From: Eupeodes corollae
Taxonomy: Eukaryota > Arthropoda > Insecta > Diptera > Syrphidae
Direction of reading: 5' to 3'
DNA: 64,000 bases
NCBI RefSeq assembly: GCF_945859685.1
Contig: NC_079147.1
Coordinates: 230,574,765 to 230,638,764 of the forward strand
Numbering within the stretch: the first letter of the stretch is position 1; each line of letters starts with the position of its first letter. Made by a program: the position numbers and the translations under genes. This document shows positions 33,277 to 44,500 of the stretch, piece by piece. The notes under the pieces are model-generated. The model was given only the letters and a program-made list of their open reading frames with translations. It was not told the DNA's origin and did not search any database.

Positions 33277-33746
33277 CAAATTTTGATTAATGGAAACACA
33301 CATTTTTGAATTTCTTAATTTTTCGAGGTACAAACCATATGCCTTCATAAATTATTTTGTAGGTAAGTCTTCTTCATCCGGCTTCTACACTGAACCACTA
33401 TTTACAAATAAATTTTCTTTAGACTATGCCAATTGTATTTATATTTATCATTTGTTGAAATACGTAACTTTGTAATATAATAGGAAATTTAAAAACCCTA
33501 AAAAAAGGTTAAAATAAAAGTAATGGTTTGTGTGTTTGAACGAACTAGCCGAATTACCAAACCATTTCTTTCAACCAGCTTGTTTCCCGATGCATCATTT
33601 TAGTTTGATGAGTTCTTTCTAATGCTATTAGCGGTCTTAGACATAGCTAAGACAGGGGATTAACCGAACCTGAAGGAACCTCATACCGGAAACAAAAAGT
33701 TATAAAGTACGTAAGAAGGTTTCAACCCAATTTAATGATAAAGGAT
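33277..33746. other. Stretch without a recognisable gene
   Basis: This is the right flank of the Jockey insertion. Only short chance frames were seen. Confidence 0.45.
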
Positions 33747-34480
33747 AATAGCCTGAGTTACAAAATAACCATGGTTAAAAAATAACCCGGGTTGCACCTG
33801 GTTAACCTGGGTCAAAAACTAACCTCGGATTCAAAATAGCTTGGGGTGCAGAATAATCTGGGAAACAAAACAACCTGGGTTCCAAAATAACCAGAGTTAT
33901 ATTTAAAACAGGGCTACAAAATAACAGTCATACTTCCCTGTAACGACCTTCTGCATAACAAAGATCTCTCTATTACGAATTGATATTGAGTAAACATCTT
34001 TTTAATTCCTTTTTTATTATGTTTTGATCTCCTTATAACGAATTTCCATAAAGCGAATTTTTCTCTACAACGAATAAATTTTGTTGCTGGAAAGCCAAAT
34101 CTCATACTTTTTTGTTTCTACATAACGATTTTTTTCGAACCTTTCTGATGGAGATGAAGAGCAACGGACAGACTTATTTATTTAAATATCTCAATTTTAT
34201 TGGACGATTTTGTTGAAAAAGAAAAATGGAAAAATGTTATCCAAAATAAAATCACTGACTTCTTTAAATAAAAGTGAAAACAAAAAATGTCTGTATAACG
34301 AATTTTCTATACAACCAAATAATTTTCTGGACCCGTGCAAATTATCTATAGAGAAGTTTAACTGTAGAACAACTGTATTAAAAAATATCTTTAGTTATTT
34401 TGTAATTTGGGTTTAAGATATTACCTGGGTTATAGATTAACCTGTGTTAAGAAATAACCTGGGTTTTAAAATAATGCTCT
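33747..34480 (+). repeat. 17-bp minisatellite, interrupted
   Basis: About ten degenerate units of roughly 17 bp with consensus TTCAAAATAACCTGGG run from 33747 to about 33924 (spelled 'ataaccatgg', 'ataacccggg', 'aacctggg', 'ataatctggg' and so on). The array is cut by a ~440-460 bp insertion and about five more units continue from about 34390 to 34480 ('attacctggg', 'aacctgtg', 'ataacctggg'). Both parts have the same orientation and spacing, so it was one array. Confidence 0.8.
33925..34364. mobile_element. Probable pogo/Tigger-like MITE inside the minisatellite
   Basis: The inserted segment begins CAGTCATACTTCCCTGTAAC and ends (reverse complement) CAGTTAAACTTCTCTATAG. These agree as a weak inverted pair starting CAGT. 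The interior repeats 'acgaatt' phrases like other pogo-type ends in the window. A TA follows the right end (34365-34366), but the left flank reads AA, so the TSD is not clean. No protein is encoded. Confidence 0.45.
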
Positions 34481-34652
34481 TTGCAGCAACTCCAAACGTA
34501 TTAATTATTACAGGTTAGAACTGAACTCACTTAAAAAGAAGTCTTACTTTTAAGGTCAATGCTAGGTTTTCTAGCATTTATGATGAAAAAACTCGTAACA
34601 ATAGAGAAATGAAGTAAGTACTCATTAATTCATTCTTCTTAAAATTAGATCT

Positions 34653-34905
34653 TAGGTTAGGTTAAAGTGGCTGTCGGTGATGGAGTGGGACACACATAGC
34701 CTGTAGTTTAATGGCCCACATGAATCTCGAGGCTTTCTTCTAAGCTTAATGAAATTAGTTTGATTTCCTAACGAAACGTGAAAGACTAATTTTGTTACTT
34801 TAATTGAGATCGTTTCGATCGTTAAAGAAGAATTCTCCTAGGTATTTTTTGCGTTTTTGAGCTAGAGCGGGACAAGCACAGGGGAGGTGTAGTCTGTGTT
34901 CTTTT
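34653..34905 (-). pseudogene. 3' end of the R1/LOA-like LINE (second copy, inverted)
   Basis: The reverse complement aligns along its length with 8690-8930. It shares 'cgatctcaat', 'tttcacgtttcgt', 'gccattaaact' and the terminal 'agccactttaacctaaccta'. It covers the end of the coding region (a CACPALAQKRK-like alanine/arginine-rich tail) and the 3' UTR only, so it is a strongly 5'-truncated copy. Confidence 0.75.
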
Positions 34906-34923
34906 AAATTGATTATAAATAAT

Positions 34924-35505
34924 GGGTGATTTTTTAAAACCTATAGAAAATACATACAATTCAGAAAATTTCATGATGTTTGGCCAATTTAGCGGTCCCC
35001 GGATGAATTGGTAACTCTTGCAATGCTTCTGGCTGATATTCACTCCAAAATCGACAGTTTTGCTTATTTAAGCCTTTTAGCCAAAAATGAGCTTCGTCAC
35101 GCAACACAATTTTTCGGTAAAAACGTGGATCTTTGGCCAAATTTCCAAGAGCCCATTCACCAACAATTTTACAGTAGGTCGTTCCGCTTCAATTCTTGCA
35201 GCAGCTGTATTTTGAAAGGTATCAACATTTTTGAGTCATCAATAACGCTGGCTAATAAAGCGTCACAATAGCGCGAATAGGCGTGGTGGGTCAATTAAAC
35301 TGACCATAAAATGGAAGAAGCACGCGATGAACTTTCTTAACAGAGCACGCATTTTGATAATAAAATTCAATAATTTGCGAGCGTTGTTCTTTTGTAAGAC
35401 GATTTATGGTTAAATTGAAGAACAAACTCAAGATGTTTGATAGTGAAACAAAACCCGAAACGTGCTTCAGCTGTTTCCAAAAATATAATAGCTAAAAAAT
35501 ATCCC
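34924..35505 (-). pseudogene. mariner/Tc-type transposase relic, family M (copy 1)
   Basis: The minus strand starts near 35500 with an end motif GGGATATTTTTTAGCTAT. Coding blocks follow: EQRSQIIEFYYQNACS-like (about 35380), then the DEAHFWLKGLNKQNCRFW block with the first catalytic Asp (near 35090), and EYQPEALQELPIHP (near 35030). It is truncated after that and ends in GGGTGATTTTTTAAAACC, the other terminus. Copy 2 of the same family lies at 40196-40866, with shared text such as 'aagaaagttcatcgc'. The second Asp block is deleted. Confidence 0.75.
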
Positions 35506-37734
35506 TTTACTTAAGAACTAAGGAGTTGCCAAAAATTATAATAGTATTTGCTTACTTTATAAAATCCAAGAATGATTCCGTCACAAATTTTCCGCCAAAA
35601 TAATTTGCTAATGAATGAACGTTGCGCTGTTTAAAATGTTATAAATAATTATTTTTACAGGATCACGGTATTTTTTTAGACCCATAACTCGAAAAATTGT
35701 TGTTTTTTTTTGATAGAAAATATTTTTCCAAATATAACAACAAAACACCCATTAACATCAAATTTGTGTTTCTTAAAAAAGTTTTGGTATATTTTGTGTT
35801 AATAACATGAGCTAAAAAGTGTTACCAGACCTTCAAAGTCAGAAAATCAAATGGTTGCGTTGATTTGGATGAAATTGTATCTCACCCTTTTTTTGTTCCA
35901 CTCTTAAGGTAGGTTACTTTATGTGAAGTATAAGGAAAGTTTTGTCAGATTTCTTTCGAATCAAGATTCTTCATTAGATTTTCCTCAACTTATAGTAAGT
36001 TGAAAAACATATTGTACAAGCACTGAAAACTATTAACGTTTTCAGTGCTTTTCGAATTTTCTATTTTATTAACTACACTGCTATAAGAAGCTTAAAATGA
36101 GATAAGAAATTAATTTTAATAGTAAAACGTTCATTGTACATGTTTGTAGTTACACTCGTACGTTCATTACCTTTGCTACTTGTACAATGTACAAACATAC
36201 ATACATACAAACAAAAATATTTCGACATTCAACAACCATCAAATGAAATTGAACGTAAAAAAATGTAATTAAACAAGTCAAACAGATATCCTTCTTCCAT
36301 CCTGACTGGTTCGTTTACTTGTCTTTCACCCCCTCTCCCCCCCCAAACATCACCACCAACAATTCACTGGAGTTTCGCTGGACATTTAATCAGATATCCC
36401 CGGCATTTAATTAAAAACTAAATTACATTTATTCGTTGCAATTTTCCTCCCTTTTATTTTATTTCCACAGCCCTCCAACTCTCTTAAAAAAAAAGAAAGA
36501 AAAAAAAAACTGTAGGTATTTCAACCACCTAGCAAAGCAAGGTGATTAATTGCATATGACCCGATGCAACACAGGTGAGAGTGTAAGTATATATTTGTAC
36601 GCCATTATACATACATACCTACATATGTTCAACGCCGCCGCGCCTGGCGTTGCCTCACCTCGTCGATGATGGTATCACTACATTCTGCCATAATGACGAT
36701 GACGAATGGACACGATGGCAGTTTTTAACTTTACCATTGGACACAAAATATTTTTCTCTCCTCATCATGTGGACAAAGGATGGACAGGGATACGGTCCAT
36801 GAACGAAAAACAAAATTAATATCAGACAGGTTGAAGTATATATATCTCTGACAGCATGTTAACCTGCATTTAGACTTTCGGGACAAAGATCGGTGCGTCG
36901 TCGTCGTGTGTGTTGTATGTTGTTGGCTCAACGCTATGCATTGAAAGTGTAAATATAATAAAAGCTAGCAAGGATTTCCAAAAAGGACACTCTCAAACTC
37001 AAGCCGTTTTAAATCGGTGAACGTTCTTATTGGAACAAACGTGAGAGTTAGTTTGAAAATCGTTGAATTTTTTATTCCAAAATCCCAAAATGTTCAACCG
37101 TCCTATTTATGTATGTTCATACCTGTAATGATACATTTAAAAGAAGTACATTTGATATTGTCCAAAGTAAAACGTTAAAGGATATAATTGCATTGCGTAC
37201 ACCAAAGACCTGTTTTCTTCAAGTGGCTTTTCCGTGGTAATAGAAACTGTTATCTATAGTTCCATGAAGAACGGCTGTCTTTTTAATTTTTTTGTATGCT
37301 TTTTTGAAATGCTGTTACAAGTCTAAAAATGTTTATTTCTTTTTAAAATTGACTTCATCATCATCACCCTTTAAGAAGTTCTTCCCTGAAGTAATACACT
37401 TGTGATAATATTGTATATAGCAAACAATCCAGAAGTTTCATGATGCTAAGTTAGAGTTAATAAATTGATTGTGAAACAATATCAGTCAAGTTTTTGGTGA
37501 ATTGTTCAAGAATTATACCAGTGCACAAATTCAAGGTTTCTGGGCACCAATCGTAATTGCATATTTTTATCTAAAGTCATTCCAAGGTATTTGGCTGTAT
37601 TGTAGTAGGATACTTCTGAGCCGTTTATAGATGTTTGAAAATTAATTATGTTTTTGTTTGTAACATGTATATACTTCGATTTTGCTAAGTTTAGTTTGAT
37701 ACGAAATTTTTGAGTCCAAACACTTATTTTATCG
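35506..37734. other. Stretch without a supported gene
   Basis: The part 36290-36950 is less AT-rich, with short simple repeats (for example 'catacatacatac' near 36200 and a C-run near 36340), and looks like unique non-coding sequence. No exon was defensible. Confidence 0.45.
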
Positions 37735-38868
37735 ACTTACTTACTAAATTAATGTAGCGCTACAGTCCTGTGCGAACAAGGGCCTTACCCAACAAACTTC
37801 TGTATCTAGTTTGGTCCTTAGCTAGATTTCTCCAGATACACGCCCCAAGTTGGGTGAGGTCACTTTCCACTCGAGCGTGCCACCTGATCCGCGGTCTTCC
37901 TCTAGTGTGCTGTCTTTTGGGTGTGGATTCGAAGACTTACCGGGCCGGAGCATTGGTTTCCATGCGCTTTACATGCCAGCCATCTTAGTCGTTGGACTTT
38001 TACCATTCTGGCTAAGTCTACGTCGCTGTACATCCCGTACAACTCATCGTTCCAACTTCTCCTCCACTTCCCTTCCATGCATACGGGACCATACATCACA
38101 CGAAGAATTTTTCTCTCGAACTGACTCAAGGTGCTTTCATCCTCTTTTGTCATTCCATGCTTCTGCTTCACCGAATAGCAGGACGGGGATGATGAGGGTC
38201 TTATATAGCAACACTTTGGTCCCACAACACGCCTTCTGTTCCTCTTAATTTCTATTTTAGGCCAAAGAAACTGCGGTTAGCAAGAGTTATTCCTCGTGTG
38301 AACTCAGCGCTGGTGTTATTTTCTACGTTAATAGCGAGGCATAGATAGACGAAGTCCCTGACTACCTTAAAGTTACGTATGTCGATTATGACGTTTTGAC
38401 CGAGACGTCGGTGATGTAAGTCCTTTCTTGACAACAGCATGTACTTTGTTTTGCTTTATTAACCGTCAAACCCATTTTTGCCGCCTCTGCCTCAATACTC
38501 ACAAAAGCCCCCTTGACATCACGCTGAAAACTTCCGATTATGTCAATGTCATCAGCATATGCTAGTAATTGGACAGACTTTTGAAAGATAGTGCCTCAAG
38601 TGTTGACATGTGAGCTTTGCACTATTCTTTCAAGTACGATGTTAAAAAAAAAACGCATGGCAGCGCATCATCTTGTCTAAAATCTTTTTTGACATTAAAA
38701 AGTTGTTTCCAACTTTTATGAAGCGACTGTGAACTTTCCTGGTCTAAAACCGCACTGATAAGGACCTATCAGGTTATTGGCGATGCGCGTAGACGTTCAC
38801 ATATTACGGCAGAGAAGATTTTGTAAGCGATGATATTTTATCGTATATATGCAGTTTGTACTCACAAC
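37735..38868 (-). pseudogene. RTE-like LINE fragment, second copy (inverted)
   Basis: Minus-strand blocks run from AYKIFSAVICERLR (38850, start of RT motif 2a), through the YADDIDIIGSFQRDV-like box (about 38560), VRDFVYLCLAINVENNTSAE (about 38365) and FTRGITLANRSFFGL, to SQFERKILRVMYGPVCM (38125) and RWRRSWN-like DELYGMYSDVDLARMVK. The 3' end at 37735-37800 has the same 'cacaggactgta' and AAGT-repeat structure as the plus-strand copy at 14300-15465. Several stops and frameshifts are present. Confidence 0.75.
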
Positions 38869-38879
38869 TCATGTAGATT

Positions 38880-40985
38880 AGCGAAACTACTAATCTTTAA
38901 TTTATAAGACCGCATCTATCTTAGAAGAGGAATGCTTCTAGTGGAACGAAGCCACTCAAGCGTGCACTTTTAAAATACTCGTCGCTCGGATAGAAAGCCA
39001 CGAAAATTAAATTGTTGGACGAATACATAGCTCTTGCAATGTGCCCTCCAACGAGTTTTATCACGAAATTGTTAATTCTGTTGTTTCGAGCCCCTTTGGA
39101 ATAGTAATGAACGAAAGAAGATTCGGCTATTCGATTTAAGTCGGTACAGCGTCATAAACACTGCCGCTCGAACACCTGAAACTTATCCACCTGGGAAGGG
39201 GCAACGTTAAACCACAGAGTACAACCATAAAATATCATCGGCCATATAAGACATGAAGCAAATTAGCTTCACTCTGGGGTCAAGCCGACTGTTGTAAAAC
39301 AGCCTTTTGTCAGAGCGAAGGCTCCTCTGGCCTTGGGCAGAGCTGCATTTATGTGTCTGTCGAATTATAAATACTGATTTAACCAGATACCGAGGTACTT
39401 CAGTAAACTTTTGCTCATTAATCGCTGACCGTGAAGATCAACGATGACAATATTGGGCCATTTCTTGCACGTATCCCTAGTGGCCCTAGCCATCGGAGTC
39501 TGGAACAGAATTGTTCCGACTTTAGACACTTATTTTCAGTTTCCATCAGTCGTCGCAATATCGCTGAATCTTGTTGTAACCAAGCTTCAAGAGAATTCTT
39601 ATAACCTCAACCTTTCGGGCCCTTCTGTACGCAATTATATCGTTGTCGTATGCAATTGCTTTATTAAGACTACCTATCAGATCGCTAGTATAAATGCTGA
39701 ATGAATTCGGCGAATTCACCGCTCCCTGTTGAAGACCATTGTTAAATTACAATGTTGTGATAAAAGTTATATTGACACTTTTGACAACAAACTTTCTACC
39801 GATAAAGATATCATAAAGTATAAACAATGGTTTGCTTATGCCAAACCTGCTTAGTTTTAGATAAAGCCATTCTTACCATACAGTGTCCAATGCCTTTTCT
39901 GAATCAACAAGAACAGCACCTGTGCATTGTTGTTTTATTTTATTCCATTGGATATCACAAACAAATTTAGACACAGCCTAAATCTTGTGATGACCCATCT
40001 TCAACCCGAACTGTTTATCCGGAATTATTTTGTTGTCCGCAGTCCACTTAGTCAGAACCCTATTGATGATCTTCTCGAAAACTTTGCTAATGCTCGGAAG
40101 AAGACTTATCGACCGAAGTTTTGACGGGTTTATTTTGTTTGTCCTTTCCCTTTTTCTGGAGATGATGAACCACAGCGGTCTTCAAATGCACTAGATAATA
40201 AAGAGAGATTTTTTAGCTATTATCTTTTTGGCAACACTGGTTTAAACAGCTGACGCTCGTTTGGTGTTTTGTTTTACTGTCTTTTTCAGTTTGGTATATA
40301 ATTTAATCATTGTCATTGAATATTACTATCAAAATGCGTGCTCTGTTAAGAAAGTTCATCGCATGCTTCTTCTATTTTATATTCAGTTTAATTATGTTTA
40401 GCGACGAGGCTCATTTTTGGCTCAATGGGTACGTGAATAAGCAGAATTGCCGATTTTGGCGTGAATATCAGCCAGAAGCATTGCCAATGCATCCAGAAAA
40501 AGAGACAGTTTGGTCGGTTTATGGGCTGGTGGCATCATTGGACGTACATCTTCAAAGATGATGTCAATCGTAACGTGACTGTGAATGGTGAGCGCTACCC
40601 TTGAGATAATATCCAACTTTTTTTGCCCAAAATGCAAGACCTTGACTTGCATGACATGTGGTTTCAACAAGACGTTGCCACATGCCATACAGCACGCGCA
40701 ACAATGGACTTATTGAAAGGCGAGTTCGGTGAACATTGTATTAAAGGTTCGGAACCGGTCAATTGGCCTAGATAGTGCGATTTAACGATTTTTCTGAATG
40801 TTATATGTTTTTTTTATTTGAACAACTTTCCTATAGCTTTTAAAAACCACTCTTTTTATATTATTCAGTGCATTATTGAAGAGCTTGATTTAAATGTCAA
40901 TTGCCTTCATCGGTAAATGTCTTATTACAACGTTGAATATACCATAGACACCTGCTGGCTTTTTGTATTTTGAGTTAAAGATGAG
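38880..40985 (-). pseudogene. Jockey-like LINE reverse transcriptase, split by a mariner element
   Basis: On the minus strand, blocks are KLFNNALN (40880), then, beyond the mariner, a proline/lysine-rich stretch and SISLLPSISKVFEKIINRVL (about 40090), NKIIPDKQFGLKMGHH (40020), TGAVLVDSEKALDTVWYE (motif A, 39910), a motif-B QGAVNSPNSF (39725), AIAYDNDIIAY (motif C, YADD degraded, 39655) and KRLFYNSRLDPRVKLICF (39300). A C-terminal part runs to about 38900. The element differs from the younger Jockey at 30202. Mariner copy 2 (40196-40866) interrupts it between the fingers and motif 1. Confidence 0.7.
40196..40866 (+). mobile_element. mariner/Tc-type element, family M (copy 2), inserted in a LINE
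   Basis: The ends pair as inverted repeats. The left end is ATAATAAAGAGAGATTTTTT and the right end (reverse complement) ATATAAAAAGAGTGGTTTTT, both followed by AGCTAT. The transposase frame (40310-40561) reads MFSDEAHFWLNGYVNKQNCR with the first catalytic Asp, then YQPEALPMHPEKETVWSVYG. After a frameshift come LPKMQDLDLHDMWFQQDVAT (second Asp) and CHTARATMDLLKGEFGEH. It stops before the third acidic residue. The host LINE text continues on both sides. Confidence 0.8.
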
Positions 40986-40989
40986 CTAA

Positions 40990-41715
40990 AGTTGTATCTT
41001 AGTCCTTAGTCCTACGTACTGACCATCACGCCTCGGGTTATGTCGTGGAATGTTCACTTTTAAATTTAAATTGATGTTTCGGAATCAGTGTTCTTTCTTC
41101 TATTATTGTGCTGACTGCTGAGCCTTTTCAGTGGCTGTTTTTCTAAATCTTTTGCTATGTTTGGTACTAACGATATTTTGTCTGTAATGTGGTACTTCTG
41201 TTGGTGGCTTACCTTGACTTCAACAATTTACCAATGATGTGGTACACATCTTAGTTCAAGACATGGGAGTAATAAAATTGAAGTTTTTTTTAAAGCCTGT
41301 CGAGGGCATTTCTTTTAAAACGTGATAATGGTTCTTACTTCTTTAAGCGTGGTAAAGGAAATTCCACAATGTCCGTTCCTATCAACAAAATAGTTTAAGA
41401 AAATTCGATAGATGTTCAGCAAAAATTTCAGCTATTCGTATCGAGTTTCCGATCCATTATCCAACTTGAGATTTTATAAGTAAGTTTTGAGTATGGGTCT
41501 TTTTAGACACCTTGCTGCTTTTCATAAAGAGTATTCGGTAGAAGCTTCTGTAGACAGACTTTTCAAAAATCTTCTTAGTTAATAGTTTTTGAACTCACTG
41601 ATTTTTTTCAGTTCGTTGTTTAGACGATTAAAGACTGTCGCTAAGGACATCCAAAATTTCCTTTGAACTCTTCATCTTCAAAATCAACTCCTTTATTTCG
41701 ACAGGATATTTTACT
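40990..41715 (-). pseudogene. Second, decayed copy of the Jockey LINE of 30202-33269
   Basis: The reverse complement follows the nucleotide sequence of 30520-31300 with many substitutions and deletions. Shared phrases include 'gaaataaaggagttgat' (near 41700), 'tctacagaagcttctac' (41545), 'tgccacatcattgg' type text near 41240 and 'ggtaagccaccaacagaagt' (41205), ending in 'cattccacga' near 41050. It is directly followed by a SINE at 41726. Coding capacity is lost. Confidence 0.8.
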
Positions 41716-41725
41716 ACTGTACCCG

Positions 41726-42020
41726 TCGAGTGATGGTTAAAGTGCGTTGGACTGTCATGCAAGGAGTCTTGGGTTCAATCCCTGCCTGTGCCACCTACCT
41801 TTTTTCACGGGTACTGCCTCTTGCGAGGAATTAACAAATCCTCTAAGAGTAATTCTTGTCCTGAAAAGTACTTTCTCAAAAATTAGCCGTTCGGATTCGG
41901 CATATAAACTGTTGGTCCCTTCCATCTCAGACAACATTACTCGCACAAAGGAATGGTTGAGAGTTGTAGATCGCTGGGCCCTATTTCTTCATGGACTGTT
42001 GCGTCAACTAATTTATTTAT
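41726..42020 (+). repeat. tRNA-derived SINE, copy 3 (best preserved)
   Basis: The head contains 'tggttaaagtgcgttgg' (box A) and 'gggttcaatccctgcc' (box B) about 40 bp apart, matching RNA polymerase III internal promoter elements. The body shares 'cacgggtactgcctcttgcg', 'aggaattaacaaatcctcta' and 'ggaatggttgagagttgtag' with the other two copies. It ends in a TTTA-type tail ('atttatttattttatttta'). A tRNA head, a unique body and a short-repeat tail define a SINE. The source tRNA was not identified. Confidence 0.8.
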
Positions 42021-43515
42021 TTTATTTTACTACTGTTTCTTTCAAGTTCAAAATAATTTCAATACTTTCTTCCGCAGCCTTCCTTTTTAATTGTATTGAA
42101 TTTTTCTTCGTCACTACGCAGTTTATAAATGTATGTTATTATACGAGTCCATAAGAGTATGTGTTCGTAACTTCTGTGACAATTTAGTCTGAATTTAATG
42201 GACGATTAAAGTGATAAAATACAATGTAGTTGTAGTTTTTGTACCAAATCGATCCAATAAACATTTATTCGATCATTATATCAGGCGAAATTGTGGGCTA
42301 AATGCGTATTGTATAGGGAGAGTATATACATAGATACATATATAAGTGAATGAAAGCTAGAAACCATAAAAACTTGTGGCTTTCACTGGTTGCAATTTTG
42401 ATTGCTGATGCAATTGACTGAAATTAAATACATAAAACCAATATGACCATCGATATTGTGAATTTCCGTTATGATTAATGGACATTCTGACGATGGCATA
42501 TAAATCAAGGCACACAAATATTATTTTAAAGGTTTTTTTGTATCACTTTTGCTTAAATAAATTTTGATTCATTAAAATTCGGAAAAGGGGAAATTAAAAT
42601 TTGAGTGGGGGTGAAAGGGGGTAGCAATTGAATAAAAGTGTTAAGTAAATAAATCATTGAAATACAAATTAAAGCATACGCTTATTATGTATATAGAATA
42701 TGTATTACATGCAACAAATAAAACCTTGCATTAATCAATCATTTTATTGGGTGTCCATGAGATTGTGTAAATAATTATTTTAATCTTTAAACAAATATTT
42801 AAAGGTGCTTTAAGTCAAAGGATTAACTTGTTTGTGTTTTGGTAATATTGAAAAAATTAAAATTAGGAAGTCGGTGTTGCTTTGGTGCATACACATATTA
42901 CGTGTAGTATTTTTCTTAGTTGAGTTATAATTTGATTTAAATGTTTCTTTTGATTAAAATTAAAGTAAAAATGAAAACTCAAACCAATGTAACAATCAAC
43001 TACAACTTATTAAATGCAATTAGTTCAAAGATATGCGTCAGAATGAAATTTTAATACATTTTTAAAGGTTAACAAAGCTAATTCCAATAATTATTCATTG
43101 TTATGTTAATTGATTTAGTTCTATCTAACGTATTCAAAACAATCATATTTTGATTTTATTAAAATAAATGTTTATGTTTGAACATTTACATATATTTAAA
43201 ATGCTACTTATGACATAAATGCATATGTTTACAGGCTTACGTTTTTTTAGGTTTAGCTCATTTTACCGTCTTACTCAATGAAAATATAGTTTTTCCATTT
43301 ATAAAAAATTGAACTAATTTCTGAAAAATTTTATACTACGAAAAATTGCAATTTTAATGTAGGGTAAGATTTTTCAAAAATCGAATGGACACTTCTAATA
43401 AATACCTACACAAATCAAATTAAAATCGATTAACATTGTTTTTTTTACAAAAATATATTGAAAACAAAGAACGCTATTGAGAGTCAGAAAACCTTTGATA
43501 AAAGCATTTGCTCAA
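42021..43515. other. AT-rich stretch with no gene found
   Basis: No TIR or coding motif. The tract at 43290-43470 has phrases that recall the satellite monomer but too weakly to assign. Confidence 0.45.
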
Positions 43516-43519
43516 GTGC

Positions 43520-44500
43520 ATAATCAACTGGTCGTACGTATATCACAAGCAGCACAATGCCTAAGCCGTCATTAAGGCTTCAAACTGTTTTGGCTGAAAT
43601 GTCGGAGCTTTTGAATATTTGATTTTGCTTACCCCCTCGGAGAAGTCCCCCTTCTTATTTGCGAAGAACTCGGACAGCCACTTTTCATAAGCCAAGGACG
43701 TTCGCCATGGGCAGGATCAGGTGGTAAGCGCTTGGCGCTAAGTCCGTTCTATATGGTGGATGCGATAAAACCTCGCCAATCCGAGTTACTGTAGCTTCTG
43801 ACGAGTCATCAACGAAGTGTGGGGTCTTGCGTTGTCTTGGCGGAACACTTCCTGTTGACCGATTCTCTACGGCTTAGGTCGATCGCCTACTTCAAGCGGT
43901 CCAATTATTCGTAGCAGATGGTTAGAATTAAGCGTCTGGCTATATGGGAGCAGCTTATAGTGGATGATTTCCTTTCAATCCCACACACAAAGCAAAACTT
44001 CCCTGGCCATCAATCCCAGCTTGGCCACTTTTTAAGACGATTCACCGGCGTTCGATTGATATTGTCGTATGTGTTCTATTTTTTGTCGCCAATCACCACC
44101 CGCTTCAAATAATGGGTCCAGTTCGTTCCGTTTCAGCAGCATATCGCAGGCGTTGATTATAGATCCAGAAGGTTTTGTTTCGTCAAATCATGCGGCACCC
44201 AAACATCATCCGTTTTTGTATCCAGCCCTCTGCAGATGGTTTGAAATGGTTTGGTGACTAAGTCGCATCTCCAGGGTGATGTCTCAAGATGCCACATAAA
44301 GGTCTGACTTAATGTTTTCCATGATTTAACCGGTATTCATCGTCGCAGGTCTTCCACTAGCTAGCTTATCCAAATGGTGTCGTTTTCTACGGCTCCCATT
44401 TCTCCGCGATTCGAATTGATAGATTAGCATCCCCCAAAACACAAATAATCTCACGGAACGTTTCTCTATAGTGGATTTGCCTTTAACTTTAAAATATTGC
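43520..44500 (-). pseudogene. mariner transposase relic (classic DD34D type)
   Basis: On the minus strand, a helix-turn-helix-like N-terminal part (44480-44250) precedes VPHDLTKQNLLDLQ near 44190, then VIGDKK (first catalytic Asp block, GDEKW degraded) near 44095. PGKFCFVCGIERK and LPYSQTLNSNHL follow, then QDNARPHTSLMTRQKLQ (second Asp, 43850-43800). The typical PPYSPDLAPSDYHLF block that follows is badly frameshifted. The motif pattern is that of mariner proper rather than family M or Tc1. It is dead, with many stops. Confidence 0.75.

Noticed and set aside
37850..38248. A 132-codon plus-strand frame
   Set aside because: It is antisense to the RTE-like reverse transcriptase fragment, whose motifs (FERKILRVMYGP and so on) are clear on the minus strand.
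41726..41810. Possible functional tRNA gene
   Set aside because: Box A and box B are present but the acceptor and anticodon stems do not pair well, and the unit recurs with a common non-tRNA body, as expected for a SINE.
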